DNA from: Paenibacillus sp. MZ04-78.2
GTDB taxonomy: Bacteria > Bacillota > Bacilli > Paenibacillales > NBRC-103111
Direction of reading: 5' to 3'
NCBI RefSeq assembly: GCF_024213375.1
Contig: NZ_JANAVJ010000005.1
Span: forward strand, 62,001 to 126,000
Length of the DNA stretch: 64,000 nucleotides
Positions 45,772 to 54,449 of the stretch are shown piece by piece. Both the position numbers and the translations under genes were made by a program. A model generated the notes under the pieces. That model was not told the DNA's origin, ran no database searches, and saw only the letters and a program-made list of their open reading frames with translations. How positions within the stretch are numbered: position 1 is the first letter of the stretch; each line of letters opens with the position of its first letter.

Positions 45772-47994
45772 ATGAGCGGACAAGCGGATTTGAGCCGGAT
45801 TACGCTGCATGTTACAGGTATGACGTGCACAGCTTGCGCTGCACGCATCGAGAAGGCGGTAGGCAAAATGGAAGGCGTGACCGAGGTCAGCGCCAATATT
45901 GCTTTGGAGCGGGCGGTCGTCTTGCTGGACGCGAAGCGGGTCCGGGCAGAGCAAATTGAAGACCGGATCGCGCAGCTTGGATATGGCGTCCGTCTGCTGC
46001 ATCCGGCTGATGGGAAAATAAACGGCAATAGCAGCGAGGAAATTCGTCGCAGCCGGGCTATGTTCCTGCTTTCGCTTGCTTTTACGCTGCCTTTCTTCTG
46101 GGCGATGGTCCCGCATCATTTGACTTCCTCCTCACCCTGGGTACCCGACTTGCTGGCGAACCCGTGGTTCCAGCTTGCGCTTGCCGTTCCGGTGCAGTTC
46201 GGTTTCGGTCTCCCTTTTTATATCCGGGCCTATGAAGCTTTGAAAAACGGCAGCGCGAATATGGATGTGCTGATTGTTCTGGGTACGTCAACGGCCTTTT
46301 TGTATAGTCATTATTTGTTGTTTCATCCTTCGCATGCCATGATGGGGAGCGGGCACCACAGCCCGTACTATTTTGATACGAGCACCATGATCATTACGAT
46401 CGTATGGCTTGGCCGATGGATCGAAGCGTCCGCCCGGAAGCGCACGGCGGATAGTCTATCGCAGCTTCATGCGATCCAGACGGACACGGCCAGCATGCTG
46501 ACCCCGGACGGCGAACGCCGGGTCCCGGTAAGCATGTTGAAAGAGGGCGACCTGCTCCGCGTCCGTCCTGGCGAGCGTGTACCTCTCGACGGTATCGTCG
46601 CGCAAGGGATATCCGCGGTGGACGAATCGCTGATCACCGGGGAAAGCGTGCCGGCTAAGAAGCGAAAAGGAGACCGCGTCATCGGCGGAACCTTGAACGG
46701 TTCCGGCGTGCTGGAAATCCGTGTCCTGCGTACGACCAGTCAAAGCACGGTAGCCCGGATGGTTCGGATGGTGGAAGAAGCACAGAATGCGAAAGCGCCG
46801 ATTCAGCGCGTCGCCGACAAAATTGCCGCGGTGTTTGTTCCGGTCATTGCCGTTACAGCCGTGTGCACCTTTTTGTACTGGTACGGAATGGGCGAGCCGG
46901 GGGCTGCGGGCGGAGCTTTGGAGAAGGCGATTGCCGTGCTGCTGATTGCTTGTCCATGCGCCTTGGGACTGGCGACGCCGGTATCCATTCTGGTCGCATC
47001 GGGCCGTGCCGCTCAGAAGGGGATCGTTTACAAGGAAGGGGCTGCACTAGAGCGGCTTCATCAAACGGACATTCTTCTGTTCGATAAAACGGGGACGGTG
47101 ACGTTCGGGACGCCCAAGGTGACGGATGTGATTGCCGCAGAAGGCGAAACGCAGGCCACGCTGCTCAGCAAGCTCGCGGGTGCGGAACAGCTCTCTGAGC
47201 ATCCGCTCTCGCGGGCGGTTGTCGAAGAGGCCGAGAGGCGGGGAGTGCGAGTGCCTGACTGCGGCAGTTTCTTGGCTGTTCCCGGCTGCGGGGTCCGGGC
47301 GGAGGTGCATGGACGCGGGATTGTCGCAGGGACTCGGCGTTGGCTGGAGGAGCAGGGCGTCCCTTTTGCGGAAACGGAAAAGGTTGCAGGTCCGCTGCGA
47401 AGCCAAGGGAAGCAGCTAATCTATGTGGCGGTGGACGGTCGTCCGGCCGGGGTCGTCGCTCTCGCCGATACGCTTCGACCGACGGCGGCTTCGGCGCTGC
47501 GGCAGCTCAAAAAGCAGGGAATGGACGTCCGGCTGGTGACCGGAGATCATGCTGCGGCGGCTAAAACAGTTGCGGAACGGCTTGGAAATGTGCCGTATTA
47601 TGCGGATATGCTTCCGGACCAGAAGCTCGGGCTCGTCCGGCGGCTGCAAAGCCAAGGGAAGCGGGTGACCATGGTCGGCGACGGCGTAAACGACGCGCCG
47701 GCGCTCGCGGCAGCGGATATCGGCGTAGCCGTCGGTAACGGGACGGATGTGGCCAAGGCGGCCGCTGATGTGCATTTGCTAAAAAGCGATTTGAAAGCTA
47801 TGGCCGATGCCGTGAGGATCAGTCGAAAGACGATGACAAATATTTATCAGAATATGGCGTTATCTTTTTGCTACAATGCTTTGGCGATCCCTGCTGCCTT
47901 AAGCGGCCATTTGGCGCCGTGGATGGCGTGTACGGCTATGGCTTTAAGCTCGTTGACGGTCATTATTAACGCACTTCGGCTGAAACGTGTGTAA
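45772..47994 (+). CDS. copA: Copper-translocating P-type ATPase CopA
   Basis: This 740-residue P1B-ATPase exports Cu+ or loads cuproenzymes. It has one N-terminal HMA domain with GMTCTACAA (Cys at about residues 19 and 22), eight predicted membrane helices, the ion motif CPCALGLATP (about 393), the phosphorylation motif DKTGTVTFG, the SEHPLSRAV motif and GDGVNDAPAL. The ATG follows AATGGAGTGAG. There is no adjacent copZ or csoR. The next gene is a SafE-like protein, an arrangement also seen in oxidase assembly clusters, so a role in cytochrome oxidase copper loading is possible. Confidence 0.93.
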   Translation: MSGQADLSRITLHVTGMTCTACAARIEKAVGKMEGVTEVSANIALERAVVLLDAKRVRAEQIEDRIAQLGYGVRLLHPADGKINGNSSEEIRRSRAMFLLSLAFTLPFFWAMVPHHLTSSSPWVPDLLANPWFQLALAVPVQFGFGLPFYIRAYEALKNGSANMDVLIVLGTSTAFLYSHYLLFHPSHAMMGSGHHSPYYFDTSTMIITIVWLGRWIEASARKRTADSLSQLHAIQTDTASMLTPDGERRVPVSMLKEGDLLRVRPGERVPLDGIVAQGISAVDESLITGESVPAKKRKGDRVIGGTLNGSGVLEIRVLRTTSQSTVARMVRMVEEAQNAKAPIQRVADKIAAVFVPVIAVTAVCTFLYWYGMGEPGAAGGALEKAIAVLLIACPCALGLATPVSILVASGRAAQKGIVYKEGAALERLHQTDILLFDKTGTVTFGTPKVTDVIAAEGETQATLLSKLAGAEQLSEHPLSRAVVEEAERRGVRVPDCGSFLAVPGCGVRAEVHGRGIVAGTRRWLEEQGVPFAETEKVAGPLRSQGKQLIYVAVDGRPAGVVALADTLRPTAASALRQLKKQGMDVRLVTGDHAAAAKTVAERLGNVPYYADMLPDQKLGLVRRLQSQGKRVTMVGDGVNDAPALAAADIGVAVGNGTDVAKAAADVHLLKSDLKAMADAVRISRKTMTNIYQNMALSFCYNALAIPAALSGHLAPWMACTAMALSSLTVIINALRLKRV

Positions 47995-48032
47995 TTCCCT
48001 TCATTCCAAGCGAAGAAGGCAGGGAAGAGAAG

Positions 48033-48719
48033 ATGGCGATCGGCGTTCATGATCTGACGCTGGCTTGGCTTGCCGGATTGCTTGGTGCGCCGCACTGCAT
48101 TGGGATGTGCGGCGCGACCGTCTCCGGCTTCGCGCTGCAAGCGAAGACGAGTCCGCTTCGCTCCATTCTGGCTTACAATGCCGGACGGATTGCAACCTAC
48201 GCCGCGCTCGGGGCGTTTATGGGCGCGGTCGGCTCGTTCGTCGATGGTGCGGGGAAGCTGGCGAATGTGCAGGGGACAGCGAGCTTATTGGGCGGCTGTC
48301 TTATTTTGCTGTGGGCTTTGCGGCGTACCACCCTCCCGCTGCATAGGCTAGACCCTCATCGGCTGCCGCTTGTCCGGCGGCTTACGGAGCGGTACCGGAC
48401 AGCTGAGGAGGCAGGGACCGCGGTCGCCAGCGGTCTGCTGCTCGGATTCCTTCCCTGCGGATTGACCTATGCGATGGAAATGAATGCGGCGGCGAGCGCA
48501 AGTCCGCTGCATGGCTTGCTGCTTATGCTGTTGTTCGGTCTGGGCACCGTGCCTGCGCTGGTTTCCGTTGGGCTGTTTGCGGGCAAATGGAACAAGCGGC
48601 TGCGGAGCAAGGCCGCGATAGCCGGCCAATTCGTAGCCGTTTGGATCGGAGTGCTATCCGTACTTCGAGGCTTGGCTGCGGCCGGATGGATTCCGAGTGT
48701 TCATCCCTGGCTTTGGTGA
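48033..48719 (+). CDS. SafE/DsbD-like integral membrane protein
   Basis: The 228-residue protein has about six hydrophobic helices and the conserved LLGAPHCIGMCGATVSGF start (GxxHCxGMCG), plus a second copy-like GFLPCGLTYAMEM motif. These are hallmarks of the TauE/SafE-related DsbD_2 family found in copper/cytochrome c oxidase assembly clusters. The paired cysteines suggest transmembrane electron or metal transfer. It lies 38 bp after copA on the same strand with GGGAAGAG before the ATG, so probably in one operon. Confidence 0.85.
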   Translation: MAIGVHDLTLAWLAGLLGAPHCIGMCGATVSGFALQAKTSPLRSILAYNAGRIATYAALGAFMGAVGSFVDGAGKLANVQGTASLLGGCLILLWALRRTTLPLHRLDPHRLPLVRRLTERYRTAEEAGTAVASGLLLGFLPCGLTYAMEMNAAASASPLHGLLLMLLFGLGTVPALVSVGLFAGKWNKRLRSKAAIAGQFVAVWIGVLSVLRGLAAAGWIPSVHPWLW

Positions 48720-48838
48720 TAAATTGTAAGGGATTGTCCGCAAAACCGCCATAAATAAAGTGAAAAATAGCCCGGGGGAGTCATAGGCAGGCCCCGGACG
48801 ATTCGTTACAGTGGAAGCAGGCTAGGGAATACCGGATA

Positions 48839-49267
48839 TTATCGGACGGCGGCAAAAGGAAATCGGACCCGGAGCAATGTGTCTCCGGTTGTCATCGACA
48901 CGTCGGCAACGGACGAGCCCGCCATGAGCGGAATACCTTCGCCGACATACAGGCCGGCCTCCGTTTCCGTCAGGGTAAAGGGGCTCGCGCCGCATAGCAT
49001 TTGCGGCATCGAGATGGTGGCGGTCCCAGTCGCGCCGCTGACCGGCCGACCAGCCGTGTCGTGTAGCGTGACGGTAAACGTGCCGGGCTTCAGCGCCCTG
49101 GCCGGGCTCGTGTGAAGCGACACTTGAATGCGGTAGCCTTCTACCATAAAATCCGAGACCGGCGGGAACTGCGGGGAGGTGCCGGCGAATTGCCGGAAGC
49201 CGAACCAAGTCCCCAGGACGATCATGGCGCCGAGGGCGAAGAGGCGAAGCCAAACGGTGTTGGGCAT
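48839..49267 (-). CDS. FixH/YtkA-like membrane-anchored protein
   Basis: The 142-residue product has one N-terminal membrane segment (LRLFALGAMIVLGTWFGF, about residues 8-25) and an extracytoplasmic beta-sandwich (YRIQVSLHTSP, GTFTVTLHDTAGRPVSGATGTATISMPQM) like the YtkA/FixH family. FixH-type proteins accompany copper ATPases in cbb3 oxidase assembly, and YtkA-type proteins are thought to handle copper. It is convergent with copA-safE. The ATG at 49267 (complement) has an AGGCAGGGA upstream. The two methionines near SMPQM and a following cysteine could bind copper (inference). Confidence 0.78.
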   Translation of the reverse strand: MPNTVWLRLFALGAMIVLGTWFGFRQFAGTSPQFPPVSDFMVEGYRIQVSLHTSPARALKPGTFTVTLHDTAGRPVSGATGTATISMPQMLCGASPFTLTETEAGLYVGEGIPLMAGSSVADVSMTTGDTLLRVRFPFAAVR

Positions 49268-49358
49268 AGCGGCCGTATCCCTGCCTTTCCGGGTAATATC
49301 GTTTCATATGTATCCCGGGTCAAGCTCCAATATTCCTCAAAACAAGGTGGTCATAGTC

Positions 49359-49706
49359 ATGAAGCAAGCCTGGGTCCCATTGGCAATCGGATTGCTATTG
49401 TTAGCCGGAATTACAACGGCTTGCGGCGGGCACAAAAGCGGTGCGCCTGCGAACGCCCCCTCCAAAACGGTAGCCGGCGAAGCGTCTAATGCGGCGGCGA
49501 TTTACAAGGCGAACTGCGTCTCCTGTCACGGGACCGATCTCTCCGGTAAAGTTGGGCCCAATCTTCAGAAGACGGGGGCCAAGCTGAGCCAAGAACAAAT
49601 CACAGCCAAGATTCAGAACGGAGGCGGAGGAATGCCTTCTTACAAAAACACGTTGAAGGAACCCGAAATTCAGGCGTTGACGGAATGGTTGTCCGCCAAA
49701 AAGTAA
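49359..49706 (+). CDS. Membrane-anchored c-type cytochrome (lipoprotein)
   Basis: The 115-residue protein has a lipoprotein signal ending in ITTAC, an Ala/Ser/Pro linker, one haem-binding CVSCH (about residues 52-56) and a distal methionine in GGGMPSYK. It resembles cytochrome c551 (CccB type) of Gram-positive bacteria, which passes electrons to terminal oxidases. The ATG at 49359 follows AAGGTGG; longer in-frame starts would destroy the signal peptide. A terminator follows. Its position beside copA, SafE-like and FixH-like genes fits a respiratory copper/cytochrome group. Confidence 0.9.
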   Translation: MKQAWVPLAIGLLLLAGITTACGGHKSGAPANAPSKTVAGEASNAAAIYKANCVSCHGTDLSGKVGPNLQKTGAKLSQEQITAKIQNGGGGMPSYKNTLKEPEIQALTEWLSAKK

Positions 49707-49711
49707 ACGAT

Positions 49712-49753
49712 GGGAGTGCGTCCTGCCAAGCGGTGGACGCCTCTCTTTTTTTT
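49712..49753 (+). terminator. Intrinsic terminator after the cytochrome gene
   Basis: GGGAGTGCGTCC pairs with GGACGCCTCTC around a 12-nt loop and is followed by TTTTTTTT. Confidence 0.88.
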
Positions 49754-49878
49754 GACCGTTTCATGAAATTGTCAAGGTTATCGCAGCAACGTAGTATTTT
49801 TTCGTTGGAAATTGTGGTATTTTGGTAAGCAAACGGTTAAAATATACTGTTGATTCGAAAGGGGTTTGAACGGAAGCG

Positions 49879-50067
49879 ATGGCAACTATCATTTTGATCG
49901 TTTGCTTAATTGTTATGGGCACGTTCTTCAGCTTGGCTTTCGTGTGGCTGTTTCAGAAAAAAAAGGGACTTGCCATCAGCTTTACGATTTTGGGCCTCGC
50001 AAGCGCATTCGTGTTCTATTACGCCATTTTTGAGGGCTGGCTTCAGCTGCCGGAGCGGTACAAATGA
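49879..50067 (+). CDS. Small two-helix membrane protein
   Basis: This 62-residue protein has two hydrophobic helices (about residues 3-25 and 31-48) joined by a QKKKG loop, ending GWLQLPERYK. GAAAGGGG lies about 14 bp upstream. It overlaps ywbE by ATGA, which supports real translation. I do not recognise the family. Confidence 0.7.
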   Translation: MATIILIVCLIVMGTFFSLAFVWLFQKKKGLAISFTILGLASAFVFYYAIFEGWLQLPERYK

Positions 50068-50288
50068 GCGACGGACGCAAGCGCGCAAACGTTCTTCCGG
50101 GCGCCGAGGTGCTCATCGTCCTGAAGCAGGATCAGCGGAACGGAAAGCTAACGCGTGGCATCGTGAAGGATCTGCTGACGAATTCGGCGACACATCCGCA
50201 CGGCATCAAGGTGCGTTTGACGGACGGACAAGTCGGCCGGGTCAAGGAAATCGTCAATCCGGAAGCCAAGAAGCCGGAACAGAAATAA
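50064..50288 (+). CDS. ywbE: YwbE family protein (DUF2196)
   Basis: This 74-residue conserved protein of unknown function has the family core GAEVLIVLKQDQRNGKLTRGIVKDLLT and HPHGIKVRLTDGQVGRVKEI, a KOW/SH3-like beta fold. It starts in the stop codon of the small membrane protein gene and has no terminator directly after it. Confidence 0.9.
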   Translation: MSDGRKRANVLPGAEVLIVLKQDQRNGKLTRGIVKDLLTNSATHPHGIKVRLTDGQVGRVKEIVNPEAKKPEQK

Positions 50289-50351
50289 TCGTGCCTCTCC
50301 CTGCGTATTCTGTAGCATCTGCGATAAAAAAGCGAAGGGGAGAGCGCTTTT

Positions 50352-50750
50352 ATGTCGGTTTGTCCGCTTCCGCCGGTGCCATATGTTCCACAGCCGCCGG
50401 CTCATGCCCACGCGTTCGTTGGCTGGACCTCCGTGGCGCTTGGGCATTTCCATGGAGTCGAGATGTTCGTCTATGCCGTGAACGGAGACGGAACGGACGG
50501 GCACGTGCACAGGTATCAAGGGCATACGAAAATGGCTATGGGCCACTTTCACCGTTTCATCGGGATGACGGGACCGCCGATTACGCTGCCGGATGGCTCT
50601 CATTATCATGAGATCGATGCGCTGACGGACGACGAGCCGTTTGAGTTTAAGCAAAATTATTACACGAGCGTGCTATCCGTCAAAAGGCACGCGCACAAAT
50701 TTACCGGACGAACGGGACCGGGGATTGGCTACGAGCCTCCGGGCTGGTGA
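50352..50750 (+). CDS. ymaF: YmaF family His-rich protein
   Basis: The 132-residue protein is very rich in histidine (HAHAF, GHFHGVEMF, DGHVHRYQGHT, GHFHRF, HYHEID, HAHKFTGRTG) arranged as two or three repeats of a GHxH...TG.TGP unit. This matches the YmaF family, which is common in spore formers. Metal binding is suggested by composition but no function is established. GGGGAGAG lies upstream. No signal peptide is seen. Confidence 0.87.
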   Translation: MSVCPLPPVPYVPQPPAHAHAFVGWTSVALGHFHGVEMFVYAVNGDGTDGHVHRYQGHTKMAMGHFHRFIGMTGPPITLPDGSHYHEIDALTDDEPFEFKQNYYTSVLSVKRHAHKFTGRTGPGIGYEPPGW

Positions 50751-50772
50751 GTGCCATAGGCTATCTTTTTCT

Positions 50773-50805
50773 GACGCGGATTTGGACGATCCGGGTCTTT
50801 TTTTG
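50773..50805 (+). terminator. Intrinsic terminator after ymaF
   Basis: GACGCGGAT pairs with ATCCGGGTC around TTTGGAC and is followed by TTTTTTT. Confidence 0.82.
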
Positions 50806-50877
50806 TTGGTCTTGTTTGCGCTTAAAATTCAGTGTATTCGGATAGATATTGTAAACATAACTCCAACGTGATTCGGC

Positions 50878-51174
50878 ATGGTGCTGCCGTCGCTGGCGAT
50901 TATCGTGCTCATCGCCGCGTTCTTTTTCCGAATGCAGCAGCGGCCGGGGGTCAAAGCGACGTTCTACGGGCTGAAGCCGGTAGTGACCGAGATGATCGTC
51001 TACGCAGCGATTCATTTCAGTTTGCCGGGAAGCGGAAACGATTGGATGAGCTGGCATACGGTCGGGATGTTGATTATTTTGGAGATATGTCTCGGCGCTC
51101 TGATCAAATACCGCCTGCATCCGCTTGCAGTGATCGTCCTTTCGGGCGTTCTGGGAATTGCTTTCTTTCAATGA
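50878..51174 (+). pseudogene. C-terminal remnant of a chromate transporter
   Basis: The 98-codon frame reads like the last part of a CHR-family (ChrA) domain: FGMVLPSLAIIVLIAAFFF, GVKATFYGLKPVVTEMIVYAA, then two more hydrophobic helices. Intact single-domain proteins are about 180-200 residues. The codons for Phe-Gly just before the ATG also fit the family, but a TGA precedes them, and no Shine-Dalgarno is present. The N-terminal half is missing, so this looks like a truncated pseudogene rather than a short gene. Confidence 0.65.
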
Positions 51175-51193
51175 ATCGAGAATTGTACAGGCT

Positions 51194-51217
51194 TAGCCCC
51201 GTTATGGGGCTTTCTTT
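51194..51217 (+). terminator. Intrinsic terminator before hrpB
   Basis: AGCCCC pairs with GGGGCT around GTTAT and is followed by TTCTTTG. It would have ended the lost transporter gene. Confidence 0.75.
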
Positions 51218-51271
51218 GTGCGGTTGTGGTACAATAAAAACCGAATTTGCCGTACGTTGGAGTGAACGAAT

Positions 51272-53758
51272 ATGGGAGAACTGCCGATCAATCTCGTTTT
51301 AACGCAGTTGAAGGAGAAGCTGGGCGAGCATACGAATGCGGTGCTGGTAGCGCCGCCCGGCGCAGGCAAGACGACTCGCGTGCCGCTTGCGCTGCTAGAA
51401 GAGCCATGGGTGGCCGGACGCAAAATTATGATGCTGGAGCCGCGCCGCCTGGCTGCGAGAGCCGCCGCCCGGTACATGGCGTCCCGGCTTGGAGAGCAGG
51501 TCGGTGAAACGGTGGGCTACCGGGTCCGGCTGGATACGAAGGTCGGACCGAAAACACGCATCGAAGTCATCACAGAAGGCGTGCTTACGCGCCTGCTGCA
51601 GGCCGATCCCGCGCTTGAGGACGTGGCCGTCGTTATTTTTGACGAATTCCATGAACGAAGTTTGCATGCGGATCTGGGCTTGGCGTTTGCTCTGGAGTCG
51701 CAGGCGGTGCTGCGGGACGACCTGCGCATCCTGGTCATGTCGGCTACACTGGACGCGGCTCCGGTTGCCGCACTGATGCGCGATGCGCCGGTTGTGGTCA
51801 GCGAGGGCCGCAGTTATCCTGTGGAGACGCGGTATTTAAGCAAGCCTGTGGCAGGAAAACTGGAGCCGGTGGTAGCAGCGTGCATCCGTCAGGTGCTGGC
51901 TGCCGAAGAAGGGGATCTGTTAGCGTTTTTGCCCGGAGCGGGGGAAATTCGGCGCGTGGAACGGCTGCTGCTTGAAGCGGGACTCGATCCGCAGGTGAGA
52001 ATCGCTCCCCTGTACGGGCAGCTTGCTCAAGGGGAGCAGGACGCGGCCATTGCGCCGAGCGTGCCGGGTATGCGCAAGGTCGTGCTCGCTACTTCTATCG
52101 CCGAATCGAGCTTAACCGTAGAAGGAGTACGCATCGTCGTCGACGGCGGCCGGATGCGCGTGCCGCGGTTCTCGCCCCGGACGGGCATGACGCGGCTGGA
52201 GACGGTCACCGTCTCGCGGGATTCGGCGGACCAGCGCCGCGGGCGCGCCGGACGTACGGCTCCCGGCGTGTGCTACCGGCTCTGGACGGAGCAGGAGGAC
52301 CGCCGGCTGGCGCCTCACCGGGCGCCCGAGATCATGGAAGCGGATCTGGCCGCTCTAGCGCTTGAGCTTGCCGCTTGGGGCGTTGCCGATCCGGCGCAGC
52401 TTGCTTGGCTGACGTCGCCGCCTGCAGCCGCCTATGGTCAGGCGGTTGCGCTTCTGAAGCAGCTTGGCGCACTGGGGGACGATGGAGCGATGACCCCGCA
52501 CGGCCGCCGCATGGCTGAGCTCGGTGGGTCGCCCAGGCTCGCGCACATGATGCTGCGAGCGGTGTCGCTCGGGCTTGGCGGGCTGGCTTGCGAGCTGGCC
52601 GCGCTGCTAAGCGACCGCGACCTGCTGCGTTTCCGGCCGGACTCGCCCAATGCGGACCTGCGGCTGCGCGTGGAGGCGCTTCGCGGAGCGGGTTCCGCGC
52701 CACAGGCGGTAGCCCCGGCAGCCCGCCGCAGGATCGCGGCAGAGGCTGAACAGGGGAAGCGCGCACTGGGCTTGCCGCTTGAGCAACGAGACGAAGTGAA
52801 CGCCTGCGGAATGCTGCTTGCGTTCGCCTATCCCGACCGGATTGCGCAAAATAAAGGAAGCGGGCGCTTCCTGCTGAGCGGAGGCAGAGGCGGTTCGTTT
52901 TCAGGTCCTCAGCCGCTCTACGGCGAGAACTATTTGGTTGTCGCGGAGCTGGATGATCAGGGGGCGGACGGCCGCATCGATCTGGCGGCTCCGATCTCGG
53001 AGGAGCAGCTGCACCGGGCGTTCGCGGGCGCTATTGAAACGGAGACCGCAGTCGCGTGGGACCGGGCGGCTCAAGCGGTCCGTGCCCGCAAACGGGAGAA
53101 GCTCGGCGCGCTTACCTTGCGGAAAACGTCGGTGGAAGCCCCGGACCCGGAGCAGGTGCTGAATGCGCTGCTCGAGGGTATCGCGGCCGAAGGCTTGTCC
53201 ATGCTGCCGTGGACCAAGGCGGCGAAGCAGCTGCGCGAGCGCATCGGGTTTATGCACCGGGTGGACCCGGCTTGGCCCGATGTTTCCGACGAGGCGCTGC
53301 TCGCGGGGCTGAAGGAGTGGCTCGGCCCGCATCTGTACGGGCTCAAAAGCCGGGATGACCTGCAGCGGCTCTCGATGGCCGCCATTCTGGACGGCATGCT
53401 CCCGTGGCCGCAGCGCCAGCAGCTCGACGACTTCGTGCCGACGCACGTTGCGGTGCCGAGCGGCTCGCGGATTCCGGTCGATTACAGCGATCCGGCGTCG
53501 CCGGTGCTGGCCGTAAGGCTCCAGGAGCTGTTCGGCCTGCGGGAGACGCCGCGCATCGGGGGCGGCAAGGTGCCGCTGCTGCTGCATCTGCTTTCCCCGG
53601 CGCATCGGCCGGTACAGGTTACGCGCGATTTGGCAAGCTTTTGGCAGGACGCCTATTTTGAAGTGAAGAAGGATTTGAAGGGCCGCTACCCGAAGCACGT
53701 ATGGCCGGATGATCCGCTCACGGCTTTGCCGACGAACCGCGCCAAGCCGCGCGTATAA
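51272..53758 (+). CDS. hrpB: DEAH-box ATP-dependent helicase HrpB
   Basis: The 828-residue RNA helicase-like protein has Walker A APPGAGKTTR (about residues 28-37), EPRRLAARAAA, the DEAH-type box DEFHERSLH, MSATLD, ATSIAESSLTVEGV and QRRGRAGR, then the helicase-associated HA2 region and the HrpB C-terminal domain (RLQELFGLRETPRIG...PVQVTRDLASFW). It is more common in proteobacteria and patchy in Bacillota. The gene is GC-rich compared with its neighbours. The ATG follows TGGAGTGAACG. Its physiological role is unclear. Confidence 0.93.
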   Translation: MGELPINLVLTQLKEKLGEHTNAVLVAPPGAGKTTRVPLALLEEPWVAGRKIMMLEPRRLAARAAARYMASRLGEQVGETVGYRVRLDTKVGPKTRIEVITEGVLTRLLQADPALEDVAVVIFDEFHERSLHADLGLAFALESQAVLRDDLRILVMSATLDAAPVAALMRDAPVVVSEGRSYPVETRYLSKPVAGKLEPVVAACIRQVLAAEEGDLLAFLPGAGEIRRVERLLLEAGLDPQVRIAPLYGQLAQGEQDAAIAPSVPGMRKVVLATSIAESSLTVEGVRIVVDGGRMRVPRFSPRTGMTRLETVTVSRDSADQRRGRAGRTAPGVCYRLWTEQEDRRLAPHRAPEIMEADLAALALELAAWGVADPAQLAWLTSPPAAAYGQAVALLKQLGALGDDGAMTPHGRRMAELGGSPRLAHMMLRAVSLGLGGLACELAALLSDRDLLRFRPDSPNADLRLRVEALRGAGSAPQAVAPAARRRIAAEAEQGKRALGLPLEQRDEVNACGMLLAFAYPDRIAQNKGSGRFLLSGGRGGSFSGPQPLYGENYLVVAELDDQGADGRIDLAAPISEEQLHRAFAGAIETETAVAWDRAAQAVRARKREKLGALTLRKTSVEAPDPEQVLNALLEGIAAEGLSMLPWTKAAKQLRERIGFMHRVDPAWPDVSDEALLAGLKEWLGPHLYGLKSRDDLQRLSMAAILDGMLPWPQRQQLDDFVPTHVAVPSGSRIPVDYSDPASPVLAVRLQELFGLRETPRIGGGKVPLLLHLLSPAHRPVQVTRDLASFWQDAYFEVKKDLKGRYPKHVWPDDPLTALPTNRAKPRV

Positions 53759-53780
53759 CTCGCTTTAAGAAGGACAAAAC

Positions 53781-53853
53781 AAAAGAGGCGGTGCCATGTC
53801 CGCCCCATCCGGCTATCCTGCCGGGCGGGAGGGAGACATGGGCCGCCTCTTTC
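53781..53853. terminator. Bidirectional terminator between hrpB and the membrane protein gene
   Basis: AAAAGAGGCGG and CCGCCTCTTT arms, plus inner CATGTC/GACATG, form a long stem between the convergent genes. A-rich and T-rich flanks serve both strands. Confidence 0.75.
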
Positions 53854-53859
53854 GCCGAT

Positions 53860-54186
53860 TTATTTCCAATTCCGATACCCTTGGGACTGGCCGATTCTCA
53901 CAAGAATCCAGCCGAAATAGATGACTGCTGCGGCCAATACCAGGCTGATGAACTTCGGCAGCCAAAAGATAATAAGTGCCGCGCCCGCCAGCATAACTAA
54001 GCCGCTGCACACGCGCTTGAGCGTCGTGTCCGATGTTCTCCACAGCCAGTATCCGAAGGCGATCATCGCTAGAGCAAAAATATACCCGAATAATCCGGTG
54101 ATGCCGCCCCAGCCGATCAATCCGATGAGACCGATCCCCATCAGGACGAAGCCGCCTATCGTCTGTATGTTCCATTTCAACTTCAT
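53860..54186 (-). CDS. Small integral membrane protein with LiaI/LiaF-like region
   Basis: The 108-residue protein has three to four hydrophobic helices ([68 protein letters not shown], described by segments), resembling the membrane region of LiaI/LiaF or DUF5668 proteins. The start at 54186 (complement) follows AGGTGA by 5 bp; an ATG at 54210 would add eight residues. No partner two-component genes are adjacent. Assignment to a family is tentative. Confidence 0.75.
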   Translation of the reverse strand: MKLKWNIQTIGGFVLMGIGLIGLIGWGGITGLFGYIFALAMIAFGYWLWRTSDTTLKRVCSGLVMLAGAALIIFWLPKFISLVLAAAVIYFGWILVRIGQSQGYRNWK

Positions 54187-54449
54187 CGTTGTCACCTGAC
54201 TTTCGTTCATTTAGATCTTGTCTCTATTGTATTACGAATTGCATGTCCGATAAAACCGTCCTAAGGCGGTACGGAAGCTGGACTTTAGTCGGGGAGAACG
54301 GGCGGACGGGAGCAACCCGGCTTTTGCCACAGATTCGACATGAAATGACACGCGGAACCGGGAAAATGGCGGCTTGGACAGGCGGGCGGCGAGCTTTTTT
54401 CATGGGGCTGGGTTATAATGGAGGAAAAAATGCAGCGGAAGAGGACGAA

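Noticed and set aside
48822-49307. 161-codon minus-strand frame overlapping the FixH-like gene
   Set aside because: The alternative frame lacks a membrane segment and family pattern; the frame 48839-49267 has both.
49879-50067. CcoQ/cbb3 subunit assignment for the small membrane protein
   Set aside because: It has two helices and no oxidase neighbours. Length alone does not support it.
52332-52766. Minus-strand frames opposite hrpB
   Set aside because: They are a product of high GC at third positions in hrpB; Ala/Arg/Pro-rich low-complexity translation.
54189-54449. Long N-terminal extension of the NOS gene
   Set aside because: It crosses the promoter-like TATAAT at 54414, has no Shine-Dalgarno and no counterpart in bacterial NOS, while ATG 54450 gives the usual length.
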